DNA from: Diaporthe sp. PMI_573
Taxonomy: Eukaryota > Ascomycota > Sordariomycetes > Diaporthales > Diaporthaceae
Reading direction: 5' to 3'
DNA: 64,000 nt
NCBI GenBank assembly: GCA_021399435.1
Contig: JAJTUP010000006.1
Location: 744,001 to 808,000 of the forward strand
Made by a program: the position numbers and the translations under genes. This document shows, in pieces, positions 46,415 through 58,000 of the stretch (position 1 is its first letter; each line of letters begins with the position of its first letter). The notes under the pieces were generated by a model. It had not been told where the DNA came from, searched no databases, and saw only the letters and a list, made by a program, of their open reading frames with translations.

Positions 46415-48532
46415 TTGAGGTCAGCGTGAAGAGCGCACAGATACGAATCCCCATAGACCGCCGCGGCTGGGCTGTGCTGTGCTGTTCTGTTCAAGATAGA
46501 TAGATGAATAGCGGGTAGATTGAAGGGCGTTTTCGACAGCTTGGAGCAAGGAGCACAACGCGGGCATTTGCCCCGCCGTATTGGTGTTGATGATACCTGC
46601 TGGATTGAGAGTGCAATCCCATGAAAGTATTTACTAGTCTAACGAACTCTAATGCCATTATTGTTTTCCTCTCATTCACTGCGCACAGTGCGCCCAACCA
46701 TGCCCTCGCAGCAGCATCGTACTTCCCACCCGAGAGATGATTCCTAGACAAACGCATCTTTCCCATCAATGCAATGCGTTCATGAGCGTGATACAAGCCC
46801 AAAATAACCCGAGCAAGCAGGGAGGAAGTTAAACAGGAGGCCTAGCTAGGAAGGTATTTAGCTAGCCAAGCTAGCAAGTACATAGCCTCCCTCGTGTTCC
46901 GCAGGACAGCCCGCGAGACGGCCCCGCGGGAAGAGCGAAGGAAGGGGGGTTTGTTCTTTAAAAAAAGGAAAGAAAAGTCAAACAAACCTTCGCACCCGAG
47001 ACACGACCAAACCTAATGGATCGGGATGGGGCCGTCTGTAACCCCCTCGTCCGCCCCTCTTTTTTTTTTGGGGAGGTTTGCAGTGCAGCGCCTTGTTGTA
47101 CGACCTGAGCGCCAGTGATTGACTGATTGGAGGCTGCGCATACATACACACACACACACAGGTAGGTAGTTTAGACCAGACATACAGTACTCACTCACTT
47201 ACTCACTCCAGCCAGCCCAGCAAGAAGCCACCCCGCCAGCCGCGGGAAGCGTCTCATCTCTGAGACACACATGGTGCGCCCACGTGGCGTACGCGTGGAA
47301 AGCTGCAGATTGTCTTAAATTCCGGAACCATGAGCTGGTGGCACCGGAATGTTAGTTGGTTGTCTCGGTGGACATAGATACGATGTGCAACTGAGAGGCG
47401 TCAGGCGACAGTTCCCGTGTTGGTGAACCCTGGGCCTGAGTCGTGCCCCCGCAGAGCCGGACACAGCAAAAGTCACGAGCTGGAACAGGCAGTCTGATGT
47501 TGGTTGATCTTGGCTGGATTTCTTTCTATAGATATTTACCCCGCCTATGATTGTGAGGATGCTTTTGTCGCATCTTCCAAAAGGTATGTACATCCAACAG
47601 AGCTTCTTTGCCAGTAAGCTCCCGGGGTTTCCAGAATCAGTGTGATCCAATTTGTACACAAGCCTAGCCACAATAGGCATTCGCTGCACCAACCCACCCC
47701 AGAAAAGCAAGACCGGACCCAGAGCTCCATCTATCCCAGAACGATCGCCCCTCACCCCTCGTTTATCTCAAAAGTGACCAATGGTATATACAGATTCGAC
47801 ACTGAATCGTGTCTTTGTGTTGTTGTAGGTCGATGGAAGAAGGTGTAAGAGATCTGCCAAACGCCTGGCGGCTGTATCCGAATTTGCCGCCGTATGCAAT
47901 GCACATCCGTCTTTCCTCGTAAATGTGTTTGGTTGATAATGTGACAAAATAGAAAGGTTGGTTTGTGGTAGAAGCACACCCCTTGATAATTACGCATTAC
48001 CGTTCGCCGTCGTGCATGACTGGTGGACGAGCTGACGCGGCCACCCTGTCCCGTTTCAGGTAGACCCGCGGCCATGACAGCGAAAAGCGAGGCCCTAGAA
48101 GCCCCGGTAGCAAGAAATCGTGACTGGCTCAATGATGCCAACAACATGACGAATGCTCACGCCCAGTTGCGTTTCAGTACAGATTCCTGGTTCCGGCTAT
48201 TTGGTGGATTTCGCGGGTCCTCTGGTCGTCCTCCTGGGCGGTTGTGAAGTTGACGGGCGAGGGTAGCGGCGCGGATAAATTGGGCCGACGGCTCGTCCGG
48301 TGTGTCGCCAAGGACTCGTCCCAAGCTGGAGCGACCAAGGTTTCGCGCGCTTCCGCATCTCAGGCGCACCACGGCGCCCAGACACGATCAAAGCTGAGTG
48401 GAGCCAGAATGTTGTGATAGTAAAAGTCCAAGCACAACCCGAGAAACTCCTTGACTGGACGGTCCGGCCGAGCGTAACTGACGTAAAAGTAATAATGGGA
48501 AAGAAGAAAAAGGTTGGCGACAATCAGAGAAG
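46415..48532. other. Convergent intergenic region, 2.1 kb, rich in short repeats
   Basis: It separates the 3' ends of the SYLF (+) and GT31-type (-) genes. It holds a run of CTAGCTAGG-like motifs (46840-46895), a (CA)n microsatellite (47141-47160) and ACTC repeats (47189-47208). No gene is seen. Confidence 0.5.
47141..47160. repeat. CA-dinucleotide microsatellite
   Basis: TACATA followed by seven CA units, then GGTAGGTAG. A second low-complexity run of ACTC units follows at 47189-47208. Confidence 0.85.
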
Positions 48533-50224
48533 TCATGGAAGCCAGACGAGCTCAATGACTCCGTCGACCTGGCTCATTGGCCAGCCCTCAGCGTCCACCC
48601 ACCGAGGGTCCTTTGCTTTCCGAACGTAGATTTGGGTGACAGTGCCATCCTCATTGACGTTCGCCGTCTTGAGGTCCCAAGCGATCTTCTCGCCGGTCCG
48701 CAGAAGCGACGAGCGCTGGGGGCCGAAGGCGTGGTCCAGGTTCCAGCCGTGGTCCTCGGGAGCGGGGGTAAAGGTTCGCTCCATCTGGTCCCAGTTGTAG
48801 TTGGCGCCCTCAGGATACTGCGCAATGCTGTAGCCAGTGGAGATAACGAAGTCGTCCTCGGTCATGAAGCGCTGCATGGTGCAATCCTCGCCGCAGAGAT
48901 GAGCGATCTTGGTGTACTCGAAGGGGTAAGCGAAGTGCCAGCCGCCACCACGGTAGTGGTGCAGGGACAGAGGCTTGATTCCGCTCTCGTAGAAACCGGA
49001 GGGGTCCTCGTAGAGGTCCAGCTGCCACAGGTCGTTCTCGAGAGTCAATCGAACGTCGCTGTTCTCGTAGATGCACTTCCGCAGGAGAATGTCTCCTTGG
49101 GCGCCCCAGCCGGAATCAGCCTCCTGCAACTTCTGAGGTGTCTTGCAAGTTTCGTAAAGCTCGTTGATCATCTGACCGACGGGCATGGAGATAAATACAC
49201 CAGCGCCACCGAATGCTTGGGAGCCATGACGCTGAACCTGGTTCACATCCTCAGAGAAGGTTCCAACGTAAAGAGGCCGGTTGGCGTCAATAGCAGACAT
49301 GCGCTGGCTGAGCGCATTGGGGGAGGGGAAGAAAGTGTCGTCATCACAGAGGACAAGCCACTTCTTGTTGGGTCGTTCGCGGTGGTTGTAGAGGGTTGGG
49401 ACGAGAGTCAGGTAGCGGACGGCCATTTCCATGGAGCTGTCCGAGTGGAAAACATCGGCGTCGATTCCAACCTTGTGCAGGCGGTCCCAGGCGTCGTAGA
49501 GCTCATCGTCACTGGCGTCCAGGAGTAGCAGGACCATCTTTCCGCCGTTGGAGTTGCCGTGGTTGTCTGTGAGCCAGTAGCTCCAATCGTTGATAGGGCT
49601 CGTCTCCGGCTCGGTGAAACGCTTGTAGGTGGTTGAGACACCGAAGATGAAGTCGGTGAGGTTGGCAGAATCAGGGGCGGGCGACTTGGTGACAGGCACG
49701 ACAAGCGGCTCGGGGCACTGCTCGTTCAGGTTCTTCTTGCCCAAGTCCACCGTCTTAGCGGTGTTGGGAAGGAATCGCTGGTCAAGCTTGGTGATGGCCT
49801 TCCTCTCAACGTCCTGACGCGAGACCTTGACGTATCGCTTAAAGTACTCGAACTGCTCGCCGAGCTCGTACCTGTCCTGCAGCTCCTTCAGGTGCTTGGT
49901 GTCGTAGTTGCAGTTCATCAGGGCGGAGCTGTTGGAGGGGACATCCTGCCACCGGCTGTCGTCGACGCCATAGGCATTGGCGGACGAGTCGAGCGGGTGC
50001 TGTGTAGTCATGGTCTGCTTGGCGGTGTTGGCAGCCTTCATGACGGCGGAGCGAACATCGTAGGTGTTCTGCTTCATCGTCATGACAAAGAGCAGGAGCA
50101 CGACGACGGCCAGCAAGATTGCCCTGGAGAAGGGGCTCCGCATGTTGAAGAGACGTTGTGGGGGAGGCATCATGGCACCCATGATTTTGAGATCCTTTGG
50201 TGACAGGGAGATTGGTGAGTTCAT
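48533..50224 (-). CDS. GT31-type fungal glycosyltransferase, type II membrane protein
   Basis: A single exon encodes 563 residues from ATG 50224. A short cytoplasmic N-terminus of ~30 residues precedes one membrane anchor (AILLAVVVLLLFVMTM, about residues 35-50), the usual Golgi type II layout. A stem region follows. The catalytic domain has FIFGVSTTYKRF, a KKWLVLCDDDTFFPS block with the DxD metal/nucleotide-sugar motif near residue 291, and GSQAFGGAGVFISMPVG and HHYRGGGWHF further on. The order of these blocks matches fungal GT31/DUF604-like enzymes related to beta-1,3-galactosyl- and fringe-type transferases. Donor and acceptor sugars cannot be assigned. Upstream of the start, the coding strand is strongly pyrimidine-rich for ~700 bases, suggesting a long leader or strong promoter. 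Confidence 0.9.
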   Translation of the reverse strand: MNSPISLSPKDLKIMGAMMPPPQRLFNMRSPFSRAILLAVVVLLLFVMTMKQNTYDVRSAVMKAANTAKQTMTTQHPLDSSANAYGVDDSRWQDVPSNSSALMNCNYDTKHLKELQDRYELGEQFEYFKRYVKVSRQDVERKAITKLDQRFLPNTAKTVDLGKKNLNEQCPEPLVVPVTKSPAPDSANLTDFIFGVSTTYKRFTEPETSPINDWSYWLTDNHGNSNGGKMVLLLLDASDDELYDAWDRLHKVGIDADVFHSDSSMEMAVRYLTLVPTLYNHRERPNKKWLVLCDDDTFFPSPNALSQRMSAIDANRPLYVGTFSEDVNQVQRHGSQAFGGAGVFISMPVGQMINELYETCKTPQKLQEADSGWGAQGDILLRKCIYENSDVRLTLENDLWQLDLYEDPSGFYESGIKPLSLHHYRGGGWHFAYPFEYTKIAHLCGEDCTMQRFMTEDDFVISTGYSIAQYPEGANYNWDQMERTFTPAPEDHGWNLDHAFGPQRSSLLRTGEKIAWDLKTANVNEDGTVTQIYVRKAKDPRWVDAEGWPMSQVDGVIELVWLP

Positions 50225-51400
50225 CCGGTCGACCCTTTTGTGTGTTCCCTTCTGTGTTCAAGGTGTGGTGACGGGAATTCGGGAATTGGACCAACCCTGG
50301 TGTTCCTGTCCTGTTGCGGTCTTTCGAGCCAGGTCAAGCTGTGGCGAAAGCAAGTCGAGACGGGAAAGAGGTAGGAGTTGTGTCTAAAGACCAAGTGTTC
50401 TAGACGTCGACAAACATCGATCGGGTCGGAGGTGGCTCGATCTGGGCTGAAAGGGGGGATATGTCTCTTGATGTGACGCGGCGGATTTTGGTGGTCGAGG
50501 TGTGGGTTAAGCTAACGAGGGACGGGCGGGCCAAAGCCAGACACAGCCGTGGGGCAAGTCAGGTTTGAGGATCCGCTGATACACGAAACGGGCTGGTCCG
50601 AAGGAGGAGGCCCAGATGGTGCGTCGTTGTGCGAGACGGAAACGACGACGATGAGGGCGAGGACGGGAGCAGGACGTGTCCGAACAATGGGAGGGGAAGA
50701 GATGAAGAGAAGCCTATCGCCACGAAAACGAGGTTCGGTGACGGGTAAGGGAGCAATAAAGAAAAAGAATAATCAGACAGGTCGGTGGTCGTTGAGGTCG
50801 AGAAGAAGTGGGCAGGCGTGTGGGATGGAAAGGGGGGGATATGGGGGTAGAAAAAGAAGGAACCACCAGGCCAGTCGAAAAAAGAGCCAGCACGGCCTGG
50901 ATTAGGTGAAGGTCGGTGTTAAGCGATGGGGGCAGCAGGGCCTTGGTGACCGGGGGGGTCTTGGGACTTGAACTGGGACTTGGACCGGGACTGGGACAAG
51001 GAAGGAAGAGTGGATACCGTGTCAGGGTACGTACCGTGTGTATACGTATCTTTCTAATTCTATCTACTGTATTGTGGTGGACTGGGTAGAGTGAGTGAGT
51101 GAATATTCTCCGCCGTCTGTCCTGTTGGAATCCAAAATCTGCATGATGTGCTTGATCCATTCGCAGTGCCCAGCCCCCGTCCAGTACAAGTTTCTAGAAC
51201 CCAATTTGAAGCATCCAGTTCAATTGACACGCCCAACAATCCCTCAATCCTTATGGTTCAATAGACCCAGTCTCACAATAGCACCACCCTGGCGTCACAT
51301 ACATATTGATATATATATATACAGTACAGTACCGTCCATGGCAGATGGGATCGTGTGCCGTGAACGGTTTGGGCCACGGGGGGTTGCAATCGCGGGTAGC
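50225..51400 (-). promoter_or_regulatory. Pyrimidine-rich upstream region of the GT31-type gene
   Basis: On the coding (minus) strand this stretch is rich in C and T, most clearly between 50540 and 50960. Such tracts are common in leaders and promoters of well-expressed fungal genes. No TATA element can be fixed, and no open frame looks real. One GGTACGTACC palindrome lies at 51026-51035. Confidence 0.4.
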
Positions 51401-52034
51401 AGCAAATGGAAGGGGAGCCTCCACTCGATATGGGGAACTTGTTAAATTACTGCAATCAACTCCCGGCCCAGGGACCTAGAAGTAGTGCAAATCATCAAGG
51501 CCACGGCCGGTCGGGGCAGGGGGGAGGCTTGCGATGGCGACAGCAGATGGGACGCGAGGTAAAATTGGGTGGTTGCAGCCAGGAAAAGGGGAGCCCGACA
51601 GGCCCGACAGACGGACAGACCATCAGAAGCCAACAAGCCTGCTGCTACCGTGCTAGCCTGCTAGCGGTTGATCCGCAAGATTAGTGGCTGATTGAGCACT
51701 GGCCCGCCGCACGGTACGTACCTATAGCGCCAAGGTACGTATCTTGTTGCCGCGGTGTACCTGCGTCAGGGGCTGCTGCCCTCTTTTTCCTTCTTTCTGC
51801 TCGGGCTTTGGGGGCTTTGCTTTGTGCAACAACCCGCCCCCCCCCACCATCGCCGTTTGCAGCCGCCTGCTCGTTTGTGTGTGGGTGAGGATTCGCGGGA
51901 AGGAGTCAGCAAGACCAACAGTGATGGATGATGGGTCGTGAACGCTGGTTTCTAGATCTGGAATGGTTCCATTGACCACCGGCAGTTGCTCTCAACTCCC
52001 GACCAAGCCTCGCAGGGTCGAGATGGTACGTACA
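51026..52034. repeat. Cluster of GGTACGTA palindromic sites
   Basis: GGTACGTA occurs at 51026, 51713, 51734 and 52025. At 51026 and 51713 it is the perfect 10-bp palindrome GGTACGTACC. Three further GGTAC motifs follow at 52145, 52157 and 52165, inside a TACC/TAGG-rich stretch (52122-52170). Only one other GGTACGTA was noticed, at 33332 within palA. Possible protein-binding sites, by inference. Confidence 0.5.
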
Positions 52035-55000
52035 CACGCATTCAGTGTTTCCACTGTCGACCACGCTCACTCCCTCCTGCGTGCTGTGGGACAGAAGGCT
52101 GCCTTCCAAAACACAAATTCCATACCTAGCTACCTACCTACCTAGGTACATAGTTAGGTACCTGGGTACATGGCAGCAGCAGGAGGCAGGAGGCTACTGT
52201 ACTGTGGTATCGTCCCTGCCGTGGATGGATACATACTATGCCCATTGTACATGGGACATAGTGGGGAGTGAGGTCATCGATCAGCGAGCATTGACAACCC
52301 CGACAATGTTTCTCTCGCACGAGGACGAACTGGAGACGAGCTCCGTCCGACGATCTTCTGACTGCTCACGGCAGCCCACCCTGTCTGCCTGTTGGGCCTG
52401 CCAGCCAGCCAGCTCAACTGCCTCACACCGCGTGTGCGCTTGGGGGACGATCTCCATCCAGCAGCCCTCCAGCCATCTCCCTATCGGCCCTGCTCTGCTG
52501 GGCAAAGCATGAGAAGGGCACCGCAGTACTGCAATAACAAGAGGCGGCTCCAAACTGGCCCATCTAACCCCCCTGACTCAGCATCGCTGCAAATGCTATT
52601 CTTGTCGACCCGCCCACGTCCAGAGACAAGCTTTCGGCTTCCCATGAACGGCGATGGCTGTGCTTGTGCACCGGCGTCGGATGACAGGGCGCGCAGGCAG
52701 GCGAAGCCATCGTCACAAGCGGCATACAAATTGCCATGTCCAGCCGCGCGCCGCCGCCCAAGCCGGCAACACGAACGAGGCCGAGGTCAGAGCCGGAATC
52801 GTGTCGTGTCCAAGCACGCCTCTTTGCCACATGGGAGACCTCACCGGAGAAACTTGGAACTTCGACACGATCGACGCGAGTCGTCTGTCGTCGTCGTCGA
52901 CTCATTCAGCCTCTCAGCTCGTGCTGCGTCCGACAACAGTCCCCGAGTAGAATCATAACTGATCTGCAATCTCGGTGACCCTGTCATCTCACGAATAATC
53001 CTATACGTGTATGTGATTGTGTCCTCGCAAGTCTCATGTCCGAGAGGACAAGAGGCGGCCGCAGCTCTCGCGCAGGCTTTAGCCTCTTCGGGCAGTGGTT
53101 GTTGGCCCAGCCGGCCCCGCCAGGCCGTGGCCCACTGTCCACGCACGCTGCATTGGCAGCCATGCAGCCATGTCGGATCGTGATACTGTACACTACGACC
53201 TGTCCTCCCCCAATGTCAAAGCTGTTTCGCCACCCCGATTCGCTCATCGCCCTGGGCGGTGCATCCTCTGGAATGGCAAAGCCTGCCTGCGTACGCAATC
53301 GGCCTCCCACGCCTCCCTGCCACCGCTGCACACCTGCATGCAGCTCTGCCATTCGAGAGGCTGGAAAACACTGGAACGAAGCCAAAGCATTGAAGATCCC
53401 CTCCGAAAAAAATACGAGTGGCTAGCACAAGCTGCAAAATAGAAACATCAAACCACCATGGCTGCACGGCTGCCTCTGCTATGACATGGTTCCGTCATCG
53501 ACCACGCACTCTCCCACTACCCACCCGCATTAGCATCCACGCATCCTGCTTCGCAGTCCGAACCCGTAGGACCCAGCAGCCAACAACGGAGACAAAGTCA
53601 GCACGACCAACAGCTTTACAAAGGCCGGCAGATCAAGCCCGGCCAAGCCAGACCAGACCGACCAGATCTAAGAACAGGACACATCGTCATCATGGCCGCA
53701 GGATCCTACCGTGGAAACCAGTAACCGGCACACTCGATATCTCTAACAAAGGTTCCACAGTGACGTGATATGGCCCTGCCATGGTCCCAGACGCCCTGAA
53801 GGCCCCAGAAGGCCCAGGGCAGAAGACGCCCCTCAGTGGCCCATTCAAAGGCAGTGGGCGTGTGACCCTGGCGCGCCAGGCGTGAAGGCCTCTTTTCCCA
53901 GACTCTTCTGAGCCCTCGGCGGTTGCAGCAATTCGCCGGTAGAATGGCGACTGGGCAAGGATCAGCGAATTCGAGACACCACTCAAGTTGCGGCTGTCAA
54001 TATGGCAAAACTCGAATTGCACTCGGCACTTTTTGAAACTTGACAGCGGTGGCAGACCCTGCCAACCGGCAGCGCATGGGCGTGCCCCGTGGTTCGCTTC
54101 AGATTGATCAACCACCTAATACCCTCGACCACCCAGGCCACCCAGCCGCCATGCCTTGCCTGCCCAGCCTGCCGACCTGCCGGCTTCGGCTGAAAGCCAA
54201 CAGGCGACTCGCCATCACCTCCGGCCCTCCTGAAGATCGGTAGATCCCCTAGGCCTTGATAGGAAGCACGGATAAGCTTACGGAACGCTGCGAGAAAAGA
54301 GCCTCCAAAATGCTTGCCAGGCTGGCTAGCCGGCCGAGATCGATCGATGTTTCTTCCGCCAAAGGTGACCGGGGCGGGAGGCGGTACCGTCGGTAAACGT
54401 TCAACTTGAGCTTGTTCTGAAATTTCAGATACCGGGCAATGACCCTTAGTACACATCGACACCTACGCGTACAAAGGCGTCATGCTTCCTTGTCCTCACC
54501 TTTGACACGGACGCCACATGTGCTTGACCATGGGGCACTCTTGCTAGACTGCCAACACCTTGACAGAGACCCGAAAGCCACGAAGCAAATTCGGACGCCG
54601 CTGCTTCAGTTGATGGGCACTAGCCTAGTAATTCACTTATGTGAAGCTTGTCGAACAATGCGGACCTGCGACTACCCTGCACCCGTGCAACAAAACTAGC
54701 GGGTTCTATAATTGTTGCATCTGCGCTTTTAGTTGATTGATATGCCATCAAGTCTGACAGACAAAGCCATCGTTCTATCTCACTTGGTTTGTTGGAGTCC
54801 GAGGCTGCGCCATATGCCACTTTGCTACATCAAAAGACCACGGCCTGACTATCATTACCGGACGCGGATGACCCTCATCTCCGCCAGCGAAAACACAGCG
54901 TCTGAGTGTCTCGGTCCGCGGCAAGCAGGACAATAAGCATTATCGCAGAGGCCATGTGTTGCATAGGCTGTGGTGCTACGATGATCTCCTCCACCAGAGT

Positions 55001-58000
55001 ACATGGTAAATTGCGCTCTTGACTCGATTCTCCAATCTGCAGATTGTTCTGGGTGCACATGTCGATATTGCGGATTCGGTCGAGTCGCGCAGTGCAGGCC
55101 CAGTCCGGTAGTACTTCATGGCGATTAATTGATTCAACCGAGTCGGCCTGCACCATCGCCCATGCCCTCGCGGCGACCAGGTCTACGACAGCGGCAAGGG
55201 CACACCAGCTAGCCACTAGAATAGCGCCCGGCGCGACTTGGCACTTGGCCGCAGGGTCCAGCAATGCCGTCACCAATGGTGAGAGCGCCTTGGCCCACAG
55301 GGAGTCCCGAAGAGGAAGGACTGCACTTGCGAGGAGGGGGTCACGATAAGGTGTAATTAAACGGCAAAGCGGCAGCTACTGAATAGGCTGGGGGATGTTT
55401 GTGGCAATCCGGGATCGTCTGCACCTTGCAGGTTGTGCCGACATATCCTATCCGTCGACACGTCCTCGAGCTCGTCACGGGGGTGAGAATTGCCTGGGCG
55501 TTGTCCTTCTCAGCTGAGACTCTCCGGGGCATTGCGTGTCTCTTTGCCCCTGCGTGACTAGTTTTTAAACCAACAGTACTATATTTCTCACGCCACCCAA
55601 AGAAGAAGCTACCTCGCGCCTCACTGAGCGGGAGCACCTCGGGCACTACAAGAGGCACTACCGCTAGCGACGGATATGCATTGGGAGCGGAAAGCGATCT
55701 TGGTACGACCTCACAGGCTCTTTGGTGACCGATCCAGTATTCTCCGGATTCGAACACACCACTTTGGTTGGTGGTCTACGTTCTTGTCGCAGGAAGACGA
55801 ATGGAAGGAGGTTGAGGTTCCGTCTGCTCCGTCCAATCAGTCGACCAAGGCCTGACCCCGCGTTGACAGCTCCTGGGGTCCCAGGAAGCATTAGCAAGTA
55901 AATACGGTCCAATCAATCTGGTGCGGCCCCAAGAAGAATCTCACGACAGGCCAGCCCAACCCGGCATAGCTGCAGACGGAAGAGGCACAGGTTTCGGAGC
56001 GTTCTGGGCATAGAAGTTCTTGTGGTTGTAAAGGCTTGTTTATTTTGAGCCTCTGGACTCTGGGCCACTGGGGCTCCTAAACGTGATAGAATACTGTGTA
56101 ACTGGCATTGAGTGCTCGCCGAGATGAAACTTCGGACGACCGGCGTTCCCATATATCTGTTAAACATTTATCACGGCCAATCTATTTTTAAATGGCATCG
56201 GTCAAGCAAGTCTAGAAGGGCTTGTCTTAGTCTGGTCTCTTCGACAGAACGCATGTTGCGATCCGGTGGCATACCCGTTTCGCGGATCAGACGGTCACAC
56301 CTCATAAATCCTCGGGCATATACGTGCAGCCCCGGCCGTGCGACGTTCAACAGCGGTCGTCGGTCGGACGAATTGGTCGGAGCTCAACCCGTTACAGGGC
56401 AGCGGGCAGCCGGGCAGCTGGGCAAGTTGATCCTTGGCTTACGTTGCCTTCAATCGACGAGGCCATCAATGCAAAACTAGTTCGAGATTGCGAATCTCGA
56501 AATATGGCCGCTGGGGTTCGTATTTGGGTCACCCCTCTCGACGGGCTCCGGGCCCGGGGTGGTCTTGATCAACTTGAAACAAACCGACCAACAAACAGCA
56601 CATAGGGCGGGGGCAGCAGACCACTGGATGCCGCAACCCATCTGCAGATCACCGAATTGTTTCAAGTGCCACACCCTGCAAAGTGCTGGAAAGGGCGGAA
56701 CAACAAGATCGAGTAAGCCGCCCTATGATACTGATATGCTCATGACCAGTGAGGGACACCGAAGGCTCCATCGAACACCCCAATGATTCCAGAGCCTTGT
56801 TTGGTGGGACTTCTGTGCCGTCGACCCGCAAAAGGGGGCAGGTAGCTGAATCTCAAGGGGTCCACTGGACGATGCACTGTACCACCTTGGGTAGGCCGGA
56901 TTCCAGACCGCCGGGGAAAGCTGGGGTCCTGTCTGCTTTGGGCAGAGCCACTGGCTAGCACGTGTCTTGTGTATTGAGGTGACCTGAGGTAAGTTGAATT
57001 GAGCAACGACGCACATCAGACCGAGACATGGGCTCACCGGCTACCTCTCCCAAGGTCGGGATTACCTTTTCCTTCTGTACAGTCCCGCGCCATCCATGGC
57101 GCTGGTGAGCCCGTCTGGCCCGTGTGCACCACACCCCACACGTGTCCGCAACGCAATCACTTTGTGGCCGAGGGGAGAGAAGCATGAGCCAACGTCCCAC
57201 GGCAGCGGGTGTTCGAATGCAGTTCGCCCGAACGCGTTGCATGGTGACGATTCCGAAAGTCTCGCCGTTTCATCGCAGGAAGATAAGCGGGGTGCTCTTT
57301 CTCGTATCGCATACACACAGTAACCCAGCCTGCATGTGCATGCTGCTGCGATGGCTGTCCAACACGAGGGAAGGAGGAGCAAGCAGTACACGACCTCGTG
57401 ATCAAGCCAAGGATGAAGTCATCTTGGCCTCCGATACCTGGCATCCCTGGAAGGGGTGTCATTGCCATGGCGCGAGAGCCAGTTTGCGCCCTCGAGATTG
57501 TAGTTGCCTGGGCTTTCTCTTGAGAATCACCGCACCGAAGACAACGTCTCTTGCACCGGCTGATCGGCTCAAGGCGCTAGCCGGGCCGCACCGGATCGGG
57601 TCAGATCAAGCAGGTTGTTTGCTGTTTGTTGTCTGCATCCCTCTGTCAGTTGCGCTGCTAGCGCTTCGAGCCGCGGTCAAGCAGCTGAATTGCGCTGTGA
57701 TGCTGCTCATGACGCCCTTCTGTCGGCCAGGGCAGCTCCCTGTATCACACACACGTCCCTGCGGGTGGGTTGCTAATGATCTGCGCTCTGGCACCACGCC
57801 CTCATCGATATGACTGAGCTCTGACGGCCGTGCTCAACATTTACGATATCTTTTGCTTTTACTTCTTTTTCTTTTTATTTCCGGGTGCCTGCAGAGCTAA
57901 GAGCTCAGATGCGGGAGCTCTCGTCGCAGCAGCGCGGGTCTTGGGATCAGCATGCCCCGCGGTGATCGAACGTCTCGTCCGCGCTGCTCATCCATGCAGC

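Noticed and set aside
48632..49528. 298-codon plus-strand open frame
   Set aside because: Antisense of the GT31-type catalytic domain; Val/Leu-rich shadow without domain features.
52392..52958. 188-codon plus-strand open frame
   Set aside because: Overlapped by similarly long frames in other phases and on the other strand; no conserved motif.
55736..55765. GGATTCGAAC, resembling a minus-strand tRNA T-arm
   Set aside because: No acceptor stem, D-arm or anticodon arm could be matched around it.
57124..57813. 229-codon open frame in the gene-poor interval
   Set aside because: Composition is Arg/Ser/Cys-rich as expected for chance frames in GC-rich DNA; no motif, signal peptide or family resemblance.
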